Positions 45,807-53,771 are shown, counted from the first letter of the stretch. The stretch is DNA of 64,000 bases from Laspinema palackyanum D2c (GCF_025370875.1 NZ_JAMXFD010000006.1:260397-324396); one strand, 5' to 3'. Numbers and translations are program-made. Notes: a model not told the origin generated them from the sequence alone.

Positions 45807-46885
45807 GCGAAGGAGGCGCGATAACTAAATGGGGAGATAGAATCTTCGATCTGGTGAATGCCTCCAATCCCCCAGGTGCTTATCAGGTGCTCCAACTCCA
45901 GCCCGACCGGGACAAGGAGGACTTCTATCACCTGGCGGGGTCCGAGGCGTTCCTCGTTGCCAATTCCTCACTATTTCTCGCGTTTAGAGAATTGCTGAAC
46001 AATGAATTGGGGTTGGTGGATTTGAAGAAATTCATAGAATCCTTTGAGAAGGGATTTCCCGACGTTACCAACTTTCGGGATGTGAAATTCAATGATAAAA
46101 ACAAGCCGTGGGGTCGGGAGTTTGCCGATCGCCCTCGCATCTTCATCCGGCACGAATATCCCGGCGGGCGATATGTCTGCGAGCTGGTTTTGGATGGTGA
46201 CTCCTTGATCCTTTGGGGGACGGCCAGGGAAATTGTAAATCAGGTTGCGATCGCCATGCAGCGATCGCAGCAACTAGAACAATATGATTTGGGGGCGTGG
46301 GTCGGTTACCCGATCGGCGAATACTTGAGGCAGTTCCCGCAAGAATCAAAGCTTACCCTGATATTCCGGTTGAAAACGGAAAAGCCGGTCCACTACAAAA
46401 CCGTCCGGGTTCCTTTCGTTGCTAGATCAGCCCTAAACTACCGGCGATTGAGGGAAGTCTGCGGAGGCGATACGGGTCTGATGTGGGGGAGAATTTCAGC
46501 CAACGCGAAAATTGGTAAAGGTGAGGATATTAAAAAGCTATCAGCAGTTTACGCATCCGGCCCCAACGAGTCTGAGGCGAAGAAAAATTTAAAAGGTTTT
46601 CTTGGACTAACGACACTCCCAACCCAAGGGATTTTCTACACCCAGGGGGACAACGAGAATAAAAAAGATAGGGATGATCGACAGGCTTACAAGGTTTTCC
46701 CCTGTAGCGTGGGGATTTTGACTCAGCGAGTGGTCAAGATGGCGGAGCGCGATCGCCTATCAGGAGGCCGAAGGACTTATGCCGGGAAAGTGAAGGGCAG
46801 CACTGTCCGTTTCTTGCTCACCGCCAAAACCGAACCTCCCGACTTTCAGGTCCGCCTCAATCAACTACTGCTTCCGGTTCAGTGA
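45803..46885 (+). CDS. Structural-operon protein, unknown (360 aa)
   Basis: Starts MSEGGAITKWGDRIFDL, overlapping the previous stop (ATGA). Mixed alpha/beta, soluble, with FIRHEYPGGRYVCELVLDGDSLILWG and LTLIFRLKTEKPVHYKTVRVPF strands. It ends just before a double hairpin region. Last gene of the rightward operon. No family recognised. Confidence 0.5.
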   Translation: MSEGGAITKWGDRIFDLVNASNPPGAYQVLQLQPDRDKEDFYHLAGSEAFLVANSSLFLAFRELLNNELGLVDLKKFIESFEKGFPDVTNFRDVKFNDKNKPWGREFADRPRIFIRHEYPGGRYVCELVLDGDSLILWGTAREIVNQVAIAMQRSQQLEQYDLGAWVGYPIGEYLRQFPQESKLTLIFRLKTEKPVHYKTVRVPFVARSALNYRRLREVCGGDTGLMWGRISANAKIGKGEDIKKLSAVYASGPNESEAKKNLKGFLGLTTLPTQGIFYTQGDNENKKDRDDRQAYKVFPCSVGILTQRVVKMAERDRLSGGRRTYAGKVKGSTVRFLLTAKTEPPDFQVRLNQLLLPVQ

Positions 46886-46889
46886 GTTG

Positions 46890-46937
46890 TCTTACCCGAC
46901 GAGTTACCCGATGCGACGGTAACTCGTCGGGTAAGAC
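46890..46937. repeat. E1 palindromic repeat, copy 5 (perfect hairpin)
   Basis: The same TCTTACCCGAC...GTCGGGTAAGAC ends as the other copies, but here the arms are perfectly complementary over about 22 bp (including the flanking TTG/CAA) around a 9-base loop. It lies between convergent genes, just before a second, terminator-type hairpin. Confidence 0.85.
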
Positions 46938-46941
46938 AAAA

Positions 46942-46980
46942 AATAATCGGCACTCTTTCGTCAGAGTGCCGATTATTTTT
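46942..46980. terminator. Bidirectional intrinsic terminator
   Basis: A perfect 15-bp stem (AATAATCGGCACTCT / AGAGTGCCGATTATT) with loop TTCGTC. A T run follows on the plus strand and an equivalent run on the minus strand. It separates the rightward structural operon (ends 46885) from the leftward one (ends 47070). Confidence 0.9.
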
Positions 46981-47069
46981 GCCCTGATAGGGATTGATTG
47001 TTGTGATCGCTAGATTGTCAAAATTGGTTTCAATCCCTGATAGGGAATTTGGCTGCGATCGCCTTCCCT

Positions 47070-47411
47070 CTACTCTACCACAACTCGCTCGATAGCTGTC
47101 AAATTCCCGGTAGCCGTTCCAGCCCACACCACATTAAGCGCTTCGGTAGGCGTCTCGCTTTTTCCGTCAAAGCTGACATAACTTTGAGGCGGAATTACGA
47201 AAATTTTTGCTGAGGCTGATGCTGGCGAGGTTGCCACATCCCCTTTATTGAGGTAAATTGGGCCGTCGGTTTGGTTTATCAAGCCCAAGCCAATCCTTGC
47301 TGGGTTTGCGGGAATCAAAGCGACTGCGGTCGTGTTGGCCGGAATAACTACAGGTGTCCCTGTAGCATATTGTTCCGGGGCGGGGGTGATTTTCATCAAT
47401 TCAAAAAACAT
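47070..47411 (-). CDS. Decoration-type beta-sandwich protein
   Basis: 113 residues. After a short start, PANPARIGLGLINQTDGPIYLNKGD, then IFVIPPQSYVSFDGK, then LNVVWAGTATGNLTAIERVVVE. This N-P-x-R-x-G-L-x-I-x-N ... I-P-P ... V-W-A-x-A-T-G pattern is common in small phage head-associated proteins. A homologue, truncated at its 5' side, is present in E2 at 63709-63930. It is the last gene of the leftward structural operon. Confidence 0.6.
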   Translation of the reverse strand: MFFELMKITPAPEQYATGTPVVIPANTTAVALIPANPARIGLGLINQTDGPIYLNKGDVATSPASASAKIFVIPPQSYVSFDGKSETPTEALNVVWAGTATGNLTAIERVVVE

Positions 47412-47426
47412 ATTTATTCACCTTTA

Positions 47427-47918
47427 TTAATTACTGATTAGATGCGCCCAAAGTCTTTCGGGCCCGCAAATCTCCCGGATTAAATCGTAAGAGTGCCGTT
47501 GAAAAGCGCCTGGTAAATCGGCTCGGTATCCGGTCGCATACCATTCCCCGTAAGGGTCATGAACCCAAAAATCACCATTTTCGTATCCCGAGATGACAAC
47601 TATATGCCCTGACGGAGTGAAATAACCGTGGAGCGCGATGGGGAACCCCCCATCCAGGTGATCCTCTAATTGCTCAATGCTTGCGTTCTGGGAAAATCGA
47701 TTGCTTTTCCCATATTCGCGAACAATTTTAACCAGGGAATCGGGTGAATTGGGTGGGTATTTGCTATCCCTCGCATATTGATAAATTTCATCTTCCCATT
47801 GAAGGTGAGAATATTTTGGCTTGCGATCGGCTTCAAGGTAAGCGAGGCACATCGCAATACAGGTCAATCCTGGATTTATCCGCCTTGGGGAAAAGCAGGG
47901 AATGCTCAATTTCTTCAT
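47427..47918 (-). CDS. C39-like papain-fold cysteine peptidase, possible lysin
   Basis: 163 residues. The catalytic Cys is in PGLTCIAMCLAYLE, the His in SGHIVVISGYENGDFWVHDPYGEW, and the following Asp is in HDPYG. This is the peptidase C39-like pattern. In phage elements such proteins act as lysins or virion-associated peptidases; in ABC exporters they cut leader peptides, but there is no transporter here. It overlaps the coiled-coil membrane protein gene by four bases, which suggests a lysis pair. Confidence 0.72.
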   Translation of the reverse strand: MKKLSIPCFSPRRINPGLTCIAMCLAYLEADRKPKYSHLQWEDEIYQYARDSKYPPNSPDSLVKIVREYGKSNRFSQNASIEQLEDHLDGGFPIALHGYFTPSGHIVVISGYENGDFWVHDPYGEWYATGYRADLPGAFQRHSYDLIREICGPERLWAHLISN

Positions 47919-48310
47919 CTATCCTCGTCATTTGGAGAATCCAATTCTTTTATTTTCTTGAGCATAAATCCCCTTGTATCTTCTTCCGAGTCTATCTCCG
48001 AAGATTTTCTTCGGATGTACCCAGAGCGGTTTTCGAGAAAAGTCTCTATATCTTTTTGATTTCCGATTATTATACGGAGTTGCCAAGCAATGTTGTTAAA
48101 TTCTCTCCCTATCTGAGCCTTTAATCTTGCAATTTCCTTGTGTTGTATTTCCAGGTCTTTGGTCGTTCTTAAAAGTTGAGATTCAATATCTTTGTTCTTA
48201 AGTTTTTCCGCCTGGTAATCATTTTCTATATGGTTTAGCTTCACCAATATGGCTACCGTGCCGCTCACTGTCGATGCAAGTAGCCCTATTAATTCCCATG
48301 TGATATCCAC
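47915..48310 (-). CDS. Membrane-anchored coiled-coil protein, holin/spanin candidate
   Basis: I chose the GTG 48310 (MDITWELIGLLAST) after AGGAG; a longer reading to 48412 would add an Arg-rich, unlikely leader. 131 residues: one membrane helix (LIGLLASTVSGTVAILVKL), then a long coiled coil (AEKLKNKDIESQLLRTTKDLEIQHKEIARLKAQ) and a charged tail. Its position directly before the C39 peptidase suggests a lysis accessory, but no holin family match is evident. Confidence 0.5.
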   Translation of the reverse strand: MDITWELIGLLASTVSGTVAILVKLNHIENDYQAEKLKNKDIESQLLRTTKDLEIQHKEIARLKAQIGREFNNIAWQLRIIIGNQKDIETFLENRSGYIRRKSSEIDSEEDTRGFMLKKIKELDSPNDEDR

Positions 48311-48320
48311 GGCTCCTCTA

Positions 48321-49337
48321 TTATAAAGAATATGATAGCGCCAACAAGCTATCCGTGCACGAATCGAACAACTCCTCCAGGAAATTCTCGGCAAACGCTT
48401 TAAGGTTTGCATTTTTAATCCCTTCTACGCGGGAATCAACCGCCTTTTTGAAACTCCACGCATTGGACCCCGGACTTCCCCAAGCCTCAATAATTCTTCT
48501 GCGGTCTTCACCTAGGATGCTACTTAAAAATCCCGAACTAGCGCTTTTCCGAATTATCTTTCGCACATTCTTGTAAGCGGAAAGCATTAAGTAGTTTGCG
48601 CTAGATCTGGCGGCAGAATCTAATATGGGCCAAAGAGCGTCCACCGTATCCTCAATAAACTGGCCCGATTCCCGCAACCCATCTTTTCCCCCAGTGAAGC
48701 GGATCAACTCTTCCACTCGGGCTAGTGTGCTTGGGTTTACAGTGAAAAGCCCTACCGCTTTACCAGGAATCAGTCCACACCCAATCCGCCCTGTAGCCTC
48801 TCCGAGCGCACCACCCAGGATTGTATAAAAATTACGAACCAAACCCTGTTGGGATTGGGTAATTTCTTGATCCGTCACGTTCCAATTGAAGTTGTAAATT
48901 TTCCCAAAACCCCGAACGGCAAAACCCAAAGCAACTCCCATCGCTGAGGAGAATGCCATCTTGGCAATCAATCCCGTGCCAACAAATGCCGAAACCTTGG
49001 CAGAAAGAATCGCCAATCCTACCAGACCTCCCCCACCGACTACCGCCCCGATTAAGCCCCCTGCGATTAGCCTGCCGCAGGGTCCGAGCTTGCCGCCGAC
49101 CCAGGCGATCGCGCCTGAAATCGCTTGGCTAACTTTGCCGGCAGCACCCCGAATCCAGTTGATCGCATTCGCTATCCCAGAAGCCGCACCCTTCAGCCAG
49201 CCAAAAATTCCTCGGCCAATATCGGCAAATACCCCGCCAACGGCATTTACAAAATTCCCCGCCACCTCTTTCGCTATCTCCAGGGGGGTACAGCCTGCAA
49301 AAATTGAGCTGGATAATCTTTGTTCGTCAATTTGCAT
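48321..49337 (-). CDS. Gly/Ala-rich membrane-active protein (338 aa)
   Basis: The first half is built of amphipathic and hydrophobic Gly/Ala segments (GIFGWLKGAASGIANAINWIRGAAGKVSQAISGAIAWVG, shown here only in part, and LIGAVVGGGGLVGLAILSA), followed by GEATGRIGCGLIPGKAVGLF. The second half is helical and soluble-looking (FLSSILGEDRRRIIEAW). Such proteins are often inserted in virion membranes or used for genome delivery. No family is recognised. It is the largest gene in the leftward structural set. Confidence 0.5.
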   Translation of the reverse strand: MQIDEQRLSSSIFAGCTPLEIAKEVAGNFVNAVGGVFADIGRGIFGWLKGAASGIANAINWIRGAAGKVSQAISGAIAWVGGKLGPCGRLIAGGLIGAVVGGGGLVGLAILSAKVSAFVGTGLIAKMAFSSAMGVALGFAVRGFGKIYNFNWNVTDQEITQSQQGLVRNFYTILGGALGEATGRIGCGLIPGKAVGLFTVNPSTLARVEELIRFTGGKDGLRESGQFIEDTVDALWPILDSAARSSANYLMLSAYKNVRKIIRKSASSGFLSSILGEDRRRIIEAWGSPGSNAWSFKKAVDSRVEGIKNANLKAFAENFLEELFDSCTDSLLALSYSL

Positions 49338-49346
49338 ATCTAATCT

Positions 49347-49703
49347 CTATTGCTCCGGTACGAAAAAGGCCACCTTAATCAGGTTGGGGGCATCGGGTAC
49401 GTTGCGCCATCGCCAGGACCTAAATCCTTTTTTTATTTCAATAAATCTCAGTATCCCGGATGAGATAAAAGGAAGCGAGACGATCTGCTCATCTAGATCC
49501 GGGTAGATTCGGATCCCCGCACCCCGGACCCAATCCCCTCCAATAGCGTACACGGGGCGAATGAATACCCGCGAGTAAATCCTTAGATGGTTTCCGTGAA
49601 GGCTAAAACCTACTCTCACAATAGATGGATCAGCATCAATGGGAGCGGGGAGGCTTATCCAATGAGTGAGAGCCTGGACCGAACCTGCGTGATACCACGT
49701 CAT
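49347..49703 (-). CDS. Beta-rich structural-operon protein (118 aa)
   Basis: Mostly beta strands (VRVGFSLHGNHLRIYSRVFIRPVYAIGGDW, EQIVSLPFISSGILRFIEIKKGF). The size and fold prediction suit a virion surface protein. It ends 10 bases before the 48321-49337 start. No family recognised. Confidence 0.5.
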   Translation of the reverse strand: MTWYHAGSVQALTHWISLPAPIDADPSIVRVGFSLHGNHLRIYSRVFIRPVYAIGGDWVRGAGIRIYPDLDEQIVSLPFISSGILRFIEIKKGFRSWRWRNVPDAPNLIKVAFFVPEQ

Positions 49704-49705
49704 CC

Positions 49706-49963
49706 CTAATAATACTCGTAAGCATCCTCAATCTCCACCAAGGAGAGCATCCGCTCATCGTACTCTCCCCCGTAGAGATATTCATCCGTTTCCTGCCAGC
49801 TCGCAGGCCGCAAAATTCCACTTTCTGCCTCTGCGATTAACACGCATTCCCCCGATCTAGATTCTATCTCAGATTGCCATGTGGGAGGAGGAATTCCCAG
49901 CCACAAGGCAAATTCTGGATCATCTGGGGTCAGGATCCTCCGTACATCATTAGCTGTTACCAT
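49706..49963 (-). CDS. Small acidic protein (85 aa)
   Basis: Starts MVTANDVRRILTPDDPEF. The C-terminal ETDEYLYGGEYDERM block is one I associate with hypothetical proteins in cyanobacterial mobile DNA, but without function. It overlaps the upstream gene by 14 bases. Confidence 0.5.
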   Translation of the reverse strand: MVTANDVRRILTPDDPEFALWLGIPPPTWQSEIESRSGECVLIAEAESGILRPASWQETDEYLYGGEYDERMLSLVEIEDAYEYY

Positions 49964-50597
49964 AGTTGCCCGGATCTAGAAGCACCCATCCTTCTTTCAA
50001 ATCATCTATCTTCGTGGGATCGCAGAAAGTGCTTAGGTTATCCATACCGCCCTCTCCTGTGATGGTAATCCCAATTTTTGGAGGCTTGGGGAAAGTGGCA
50101 CCATAAACCAAGTCGGCATCATTTTGGGAAGCCTCCTTAAATCCAATGTTTGAAGCGAATCCTTTAATCTTATTATATTGCTCGGCTCTCATTCGCCACG
50201 CATATTTTACACCCCGAATCGTGACGAAAACCAGCTTAGACAGCTTGGATTGTCTTGCGGCTCGAAATTGGACTTTTGCACTTTGTTTCCATCCACTAGC
50301 CAGTGCCTGAGCAATTTTGTCATACCCGACATAAGACGTTACTGAATACTCTACAGTCTTTTTCGTCACCCTCGCAGGCCGGGGTGCGTCGCCACCAATA
50401 ATTAAATTTTGAATATAGCTCCCAGCAACTCCCCCCGTTCTGCCTGGAGCTTGCCCAAGTGCAGATGCTTCCGCCATGTCAATATTCGTCATAAAGCCAT
50501 AGTTCCCTACCTGCTTGATGACGCCACTTGAACCAATTGGAATGCCCATTTTTACGCTCATGAGCTGTTTGTTTTTGTAAACGTTAGTCTTGCCCAC
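49950..50597 (-). CDS. Structural-operon protein, possible capsid-type (215 aa)
   Basis: Starts MGKTNVYKNKQLMSVKMGIPIG. Mixed alpha/beta with a basic middle (KQSAKVQFRAARQSKLSKLVFVTIRGVKYAWR) and a C-terminal end WVLLDPGNYGNS. It has no membrane segment. Position and size would fit a small major structural protein, but I see no recognisable capsid fold motif. Function not assigned. Confidence 0.5.
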   Translation of the reverse strand: MGKTNVYKNKQLMSVKMGIPIGSSGVIKQVGNYGFMTNIDMAEASALGQAPGRTGGVAGSYIQNLIIGGDAPRPARVTKKTVEYSVTSYVGYDKIAQALASGWKQSAKVQFRAARQSKLSKLVFVTIRGVKYAWRMRAEQYNKIKGFASNIGFKEASQNDADLVYGATFPKPPKIGITITGEGGMDNLSTFCDPTKIDDLKEGWVLLDPGNYGNS

Positions 50598-50708
50598 CTT
50601 TCCCCCTTATTTTCCCATTAATTAGAAAGAACCAAACAGATTAAAGACCGGGAGGATTGACTACCCGGCAATCCCCCACTCATCCCGCAAGAAATTCCCC
50701 CCTCAAGA

Positions 50709-51029
50709 TTAAACGAGGGGACTCAGCACTTCATTCACAACAATTCGCCGATAAGTGGTGACGGAATAGAATCTTGGAACCACCACCACAGACTGTCCTG
50801 GGTTTGCTGGATCGGCGATGCTCGTTGCCGCACCCTCCGATGTGCTGATGAGGTTAACGTCTTGTCCCGCAGGAGTCCCCGCGTTATCCGCGTCCTGCGC
50901 TGCCTGTAGTGCCGTCAAAAAATCATCGACGGGCTTATAAGCAGTTAGGGCAGGATTTGTGATATCGAGGGAAACCAGGCTCCCCACAGGGAGATTTGCC
51001 GCGACTTCTGCAACCGTCAAAGTGGCCAT
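50709..51029 (-). CDS. Small structural-operon protein (106 aa)
   Basis: Starts MATLTVAEVAANLPVGSLVSLDI, helix DDFLTALQAAQDADNAG, then beta (SVVVVPRFYSVTTYRRIVVNEVLSPLV). It looks like a small, highly expressed virion or decoration protein. It is the promoter-proximal gene of the leftward structural operon. No family recognised. Confidence 0.5.
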   Translation of the reverse strand: MATLTVAEVAANLPVGSLVSLDITNPALTAYKPVDDFLTALQAAQDADNAGTPAGQDVNLISTSEGAATSIADPANPGQSVVVVPRFYSVTTYRRIVVNEVLSPLV

Positions 51030-51325
51030 AACTTATCGTCCTGTAGTTTGGAAAAATTCTCCTTTGAGCTTAACTCTGCTCTTAGAAAAATGTCAAGAGC
51101 TAAATCCTTGCAGGCTAAGGGATTTGGCTGCTATCTTTGTGGTTTAAATGCGTCTTTGCACCCATTGGGTGCAAAGATTCCTGAATGCATACCAGCGGGC
51201 TGATAAAATTGGTGAAATTCTTGATGTACAATCTGAACCCATCGGGGGATTGAACCTGGCTTGCCACGTTTTACCTCTCCTGTCCCCTATAATTATTGTT
51301 TATTCACAATAAATACATCAACTCA
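51030..51325. promoter_or_regulatory. Divergent promoter region between structural genes
   Basis: About 296 bases between divergent starts; must hold the promoters of the leftward (51029) and rightward (51326) genes. The palindrome TGCACCCATTGGGTGCA lies near 51155-51172 and could be an operator or loop. No gene seen. Confidence 0.45.
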
Positions 51326-51859
51326 ATGAGATCTATTACATTAGGAACAGGGGGAACAATTCAATCCCCTGATGGTAGCGAGTTGCTCGAAAATCTTATT
51401 TTCCGGCTAATCAAATTAGGGCAGTCCCGGGAACGGGATAAAAACCTTAATCCATCGGGACAGAACAATATAACGAGTTCGCTCTCTGATGACCCTTTGA
51501 GCGGCAGTTTTAACACGGCCCTATTTACTGCTAGTGTGGATTTTGCGGGCAAAGTGACCAGGACAGGGACAGAGAGATTTAAAATCGAATCAGAACCCTA
51601 TCTGAATACTGGATTTTCATCGGGGGCAGGGGGGACTTTCGCCTCTAATTCCTGGGCCCAGGACTTAGCGGATGCTATAATAATGGGGGCGAATTTGCAG
51701 AGGGCAACCACCTACAATATTTATTCATGGCGAATCGAACCCAGTTTAACAACTGGGGAATTTAATGCAAGAATAAATATCTCTGTCAATAACGCACCAA
51801 TACTACTGACCGCTACTGATTTAGGTGAACTCGCGATGGCTCAAGAGTTTTTACCCTAA
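51326..51859 (+). CDS. Beta-rich hypothetical virion-like protein (177 aa)
   Basis: I chose the ATG 51326 (MRSITLGTGGTIQSPDG) over the upstream TTG. Soluble; Asn/Ser/Thr-rich middle (LNPSGQNNITSSLSDDPLSG) and a C-terminal beta part (FNARINISVNNAPILL). No family recognised. It is followed by the fibre-like gene on the same strand. Confidence 0.5.
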   Translation: MRSITLGTGGTIQSPDGSELLENLIFRLIKLGQSRERDKNLNPSGQNNITSSLSDDPLSGSFNTALFTASVDFAGKVTRTGTERFKIESEPYLNTGFSSGAGGTFASNSWAQDLADAIIMGANLQRATTYNIYSWRIEPSLTTGEFNARINISVNNAPILLTATDLGELAMAQEFLP

Positions 51860-51890
51860 TTTCCACAATGTGTACTCACCCTGTAATCGA

Positions 51891-51925
51891 AGTGTAAACA
51901 GGATGTAAACACTGTATAAACAGGA
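51891..51925. repeat. Three TGTAAACAG-type direct repeats
   Basis: GTGTAAACAGGA, ATGTAAACACTG and GTATAAACAGGA follow each other at about 12-13 base spacing directly before the fibre-like gene. They may be an activator site or integrase arm sites of the right end of E1. Confidence 0.5.
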
Positions 51926-51928
51926 CTA

Positions 51929-52453
51929 ATGCCTAAAATAATAAACTTACTAACCGGAGAGCAAAATACCGGAATCCCTCCCCACTCTTCTACTCACCAC
52001 CAGGGTAGGACGGATGCGATTACTCCGGAGGAGATCGGGGCTAGACCAGCAGAGGAAACTATCCCTTGGACAGAAATCTCTGGCAGACCAGTTATTCAGA
52101 CTTTCCAATTTAGTTCCTTTGAACCGTTTTTTTCTATCCCCCTTAATTTTCAAGACGATATTTACATCGCTTGTTGCTGCAACTTAACGGGAGGTGGACA
52201 CATTGGGGGGTGGGGATTTGGGGGGTTCAGGGTTGAGTTTTGGACACACCGACTTGACCCTTCCTCTCCCTTTTCCACTACTTTAATTCGAGATACTTAC
52301 GTCGGGTACGCCACTCAAGGGATTGTTTTAGTTGTAGCAACTTCTTATGGGGTGGATATCCGGATAGTAAATCAATACGGTGGAACGCGAGATATGGTGC
52401 TTCAATTATCTGTTGTAGGTACCGGAGCATACAGGAAGCAAGTTATTTTTTAG
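51929..52453 (+). CDS. Fibre/spike-like protein (174 aa)
   Basis: The N-terminal half has HSSTHHQGRTDAITPEEIGARP, the H-x-x-GG/R-D-x-I-x-x-x-x-I/L-GA motif widely seen in phage tail fibre and spike proteins just before receptor-binding domains. The C-terminal half is a Gly/Trp-rich beta domain (GGGHIGGWGFGGFRVEFW) that would be the binding head. It ends 3 bases before the right att site. Confidence 0.6.
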   Translation: MPKIINLLTGEQNTGIPPHSSTHHQGRTDAITPEEIGARPAEETIPWTEISGRPVIQTFQFSSFEPFFSIPLNFQDDIYIACCCNLTGGGHIGGWGFGGFRVEFWTHRLDPSSPFSTTLIRDTYVGYATQGIVLVVATSYGVDIRIVNQYGGTRDMVLQLSVVGTGAYRKQVIF

Positions 52454-52455
52454 CC

Positions 52456-52498
52456 CTGAAAATCCTCGTGTCACGAGTTCAAGTCTCGTTCCTGGCAT
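52456..52498. repeat. att site between E1 and E2 (attR of E1)
   Basis: An exact 43-bp copy of 30469-30511 (3' part of tRNA-Phe). It is not a tRNA gene since the 5' half is missing. It serves as right end of E1 and left end of E2. Confidence 0.93.
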
Positions 52499-52525
52499 CT
52501 TTACATAGCAAGGCTTTCAGCCGAA

Positions 52526-52568
52526 AATAACCCTCCGATTGACTCTAGTCCTCGGAGGGTTATTTTTT
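52526..52568 (+). terminator. Intrinsic terminator after the central att
   Basis: A 13-bp stem (AATAACCCTCCGA / TCGGAGGGTTATT) followed by TTTT. It takes the same position after the att core as the E1 terminator at 30518, so each element brings its own terminator to the tRNA. Confidence 0.85.
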
Positions 52569-52603
52569 GGCTACATTCCTTACAGGATGAGGGTTTCACG
52601 GTT

Positions 52604-52680
52604 AGCTAGAAATAAGCTAGAAATAAGCTAGAAATAAGCTAGAAAGTCAGCCTATGTCAGCCTATGTCAGCCTATGTCAC
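52604..52680. repeat. Two direct-repeat sets, candidate E2 integrase arm sites
   Basis: AGCTAGAAATA is repeated three times plus a partial copy with an exact 11-bp period (52604-52646). GTCAGCCTAT is then repeated three times with a 10-bp period and ends in GTCAC (52646-52680). The set lies between the att core and the integrase stop codon, like the E1 TGACGATA repeats. Confidence 0.65.
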
Positions 52681-53771
52681 TCAAAAATCGGGGATTTCCC
52701 CGGAGATGAATCCGGCATAATAGCGCATGAGGGTGGGTACGCTATCCCCAATCCATTGAGCTACTCTGGCAGGGCTTTCACCTCTGGCAAGGCAGAAGGT
52801 AGCAAAAGAATGGCGGGTGTTGTACTGCGGGCGATAGGGAACCCTCAGCGTTTCTAGTACAGGCTTCCAGTGCCGCCTCAAAAAGTTATTGGGCAGAATC
52901 AAATCCCCAGACTTGCTGGGAAATACCGGGCGATCGCTCTCCACTTCCTCCGGCCTGATTGATTCGAGCAATTCCTTAAGTTGCGAGTTAATCGGGAACC
53001 GCCTCACCTCCCCGGTCTTGGTGGAGTTTAAGCGGATGCCCTCAACGACGGGAGAGCAAAATTTAATGAAGTCGCGATCGCAATCTCCCCAGCGAAGCCC
53101 AACAGCCTCAGAAGTTCGGCAGCCCGTGAGGAAGAGAAATTTCACAAACCCGGCATAATGTCGGTGCAGTAGATCGCGCTCGAATTCGGCGATGATGCGA
53201 TCGCGCTCTGCCTCAGAAAATGGATCGACTTTTGGCCGTTTCTTCTGGGGCTTGAGCTGTAGATTTTCAAAGGGATTTGCCTCCAATTCCCCTCGCTCTA
53301 CCGCCCAATTGCAAGCGGCTCCCAATTGCTGAAGGGCTCGGCGGGCTGAATCCCGGGAGAAACTTCGGAGCAAATATTGGCTGATTGCTTTGGCGGCTTC
53401 TGGGGAAATATCGGAGCGGGGAAAATCGGGAATCTTCCGAATCACTGAATCAAGATTTTTCAGGCTGGAGGGCTTAAGCTCCTGAGCCTTAGCCTCTCGG
53501 TACCGGCAAAAAAATTCCCCCAACCCCTCTCGGGCTAGGGGAGTATTCTCAGGAGTAGGGATTGGGGGAATTAAAAATTTAGAGATTCGATTTGAGCTTG
53601 CTGGATTTCCTGGTTTTTCTCCTCTGCCAGTTTTTGGGCGATCGCTCTGTTTTGAGGAGAGTCTGGAAGATTCAGATAAAGATATCGCTTGAAAAATTGG
53701 GGAGGAAATCTCAGTCGAAGGTATCCCCGATCGCTTTCAATCCCAATTAGCCCCTTACGATTCCTCTTCAT
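52681..53771 (-). CDS. int: E2 tyrosine integrase, two ORFs joined by a probable -1 frameshift
   Basis: The arm-binding ORF starts at 53771 (MKRNRKGLIGIESDRGYLRL) and stops at 53571. The catalytic ORF ends at 52681 and is open in the -1 frame from the heptamer A AAT TTT (53580-53574). The junction would read ESLNF-LIPPIPTPEN and continue to GLGEFFCRYREAK, matching LGDLFVRYTEFK of E1. Catalytic motifs are TGCRTSEAVGLRW, NTRHSFATFCLARGE and TLMRYYAG. An 11-bp perfect stem (53562-53572 with 53513-53523) follows the heptamer. The expected product is about 363 residues. The start overlaps the upstream gene by 17 bases. Confidence 0.82.

Noticed and set aside
39313..46885. Diversity-generating retroelement feeding the fibre-like gene
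   Set aside because: No reverse transcriptase and no template/variable repeat pair were found.
46982..47046. Two CCCTGATAGGGA units, one within GTTTCAATCCCTGATAGGGA, resembling a mini-CRISPR array
   Set aside because: Only 12 bases are shared by the two units, the spacing is 53 bases, no further units or cas genes are present, and the motif is self-complementary; more likely a chance or palindromic repeat.
52456..52498. A second tRNA-Phe gene at the E1/E2 junction
   Set aside because: Only the 3' 42 bases of the tRNA are present; the upstream sequence (end of the fibre-like gene) does not form the 5' half, so it is an att copy.
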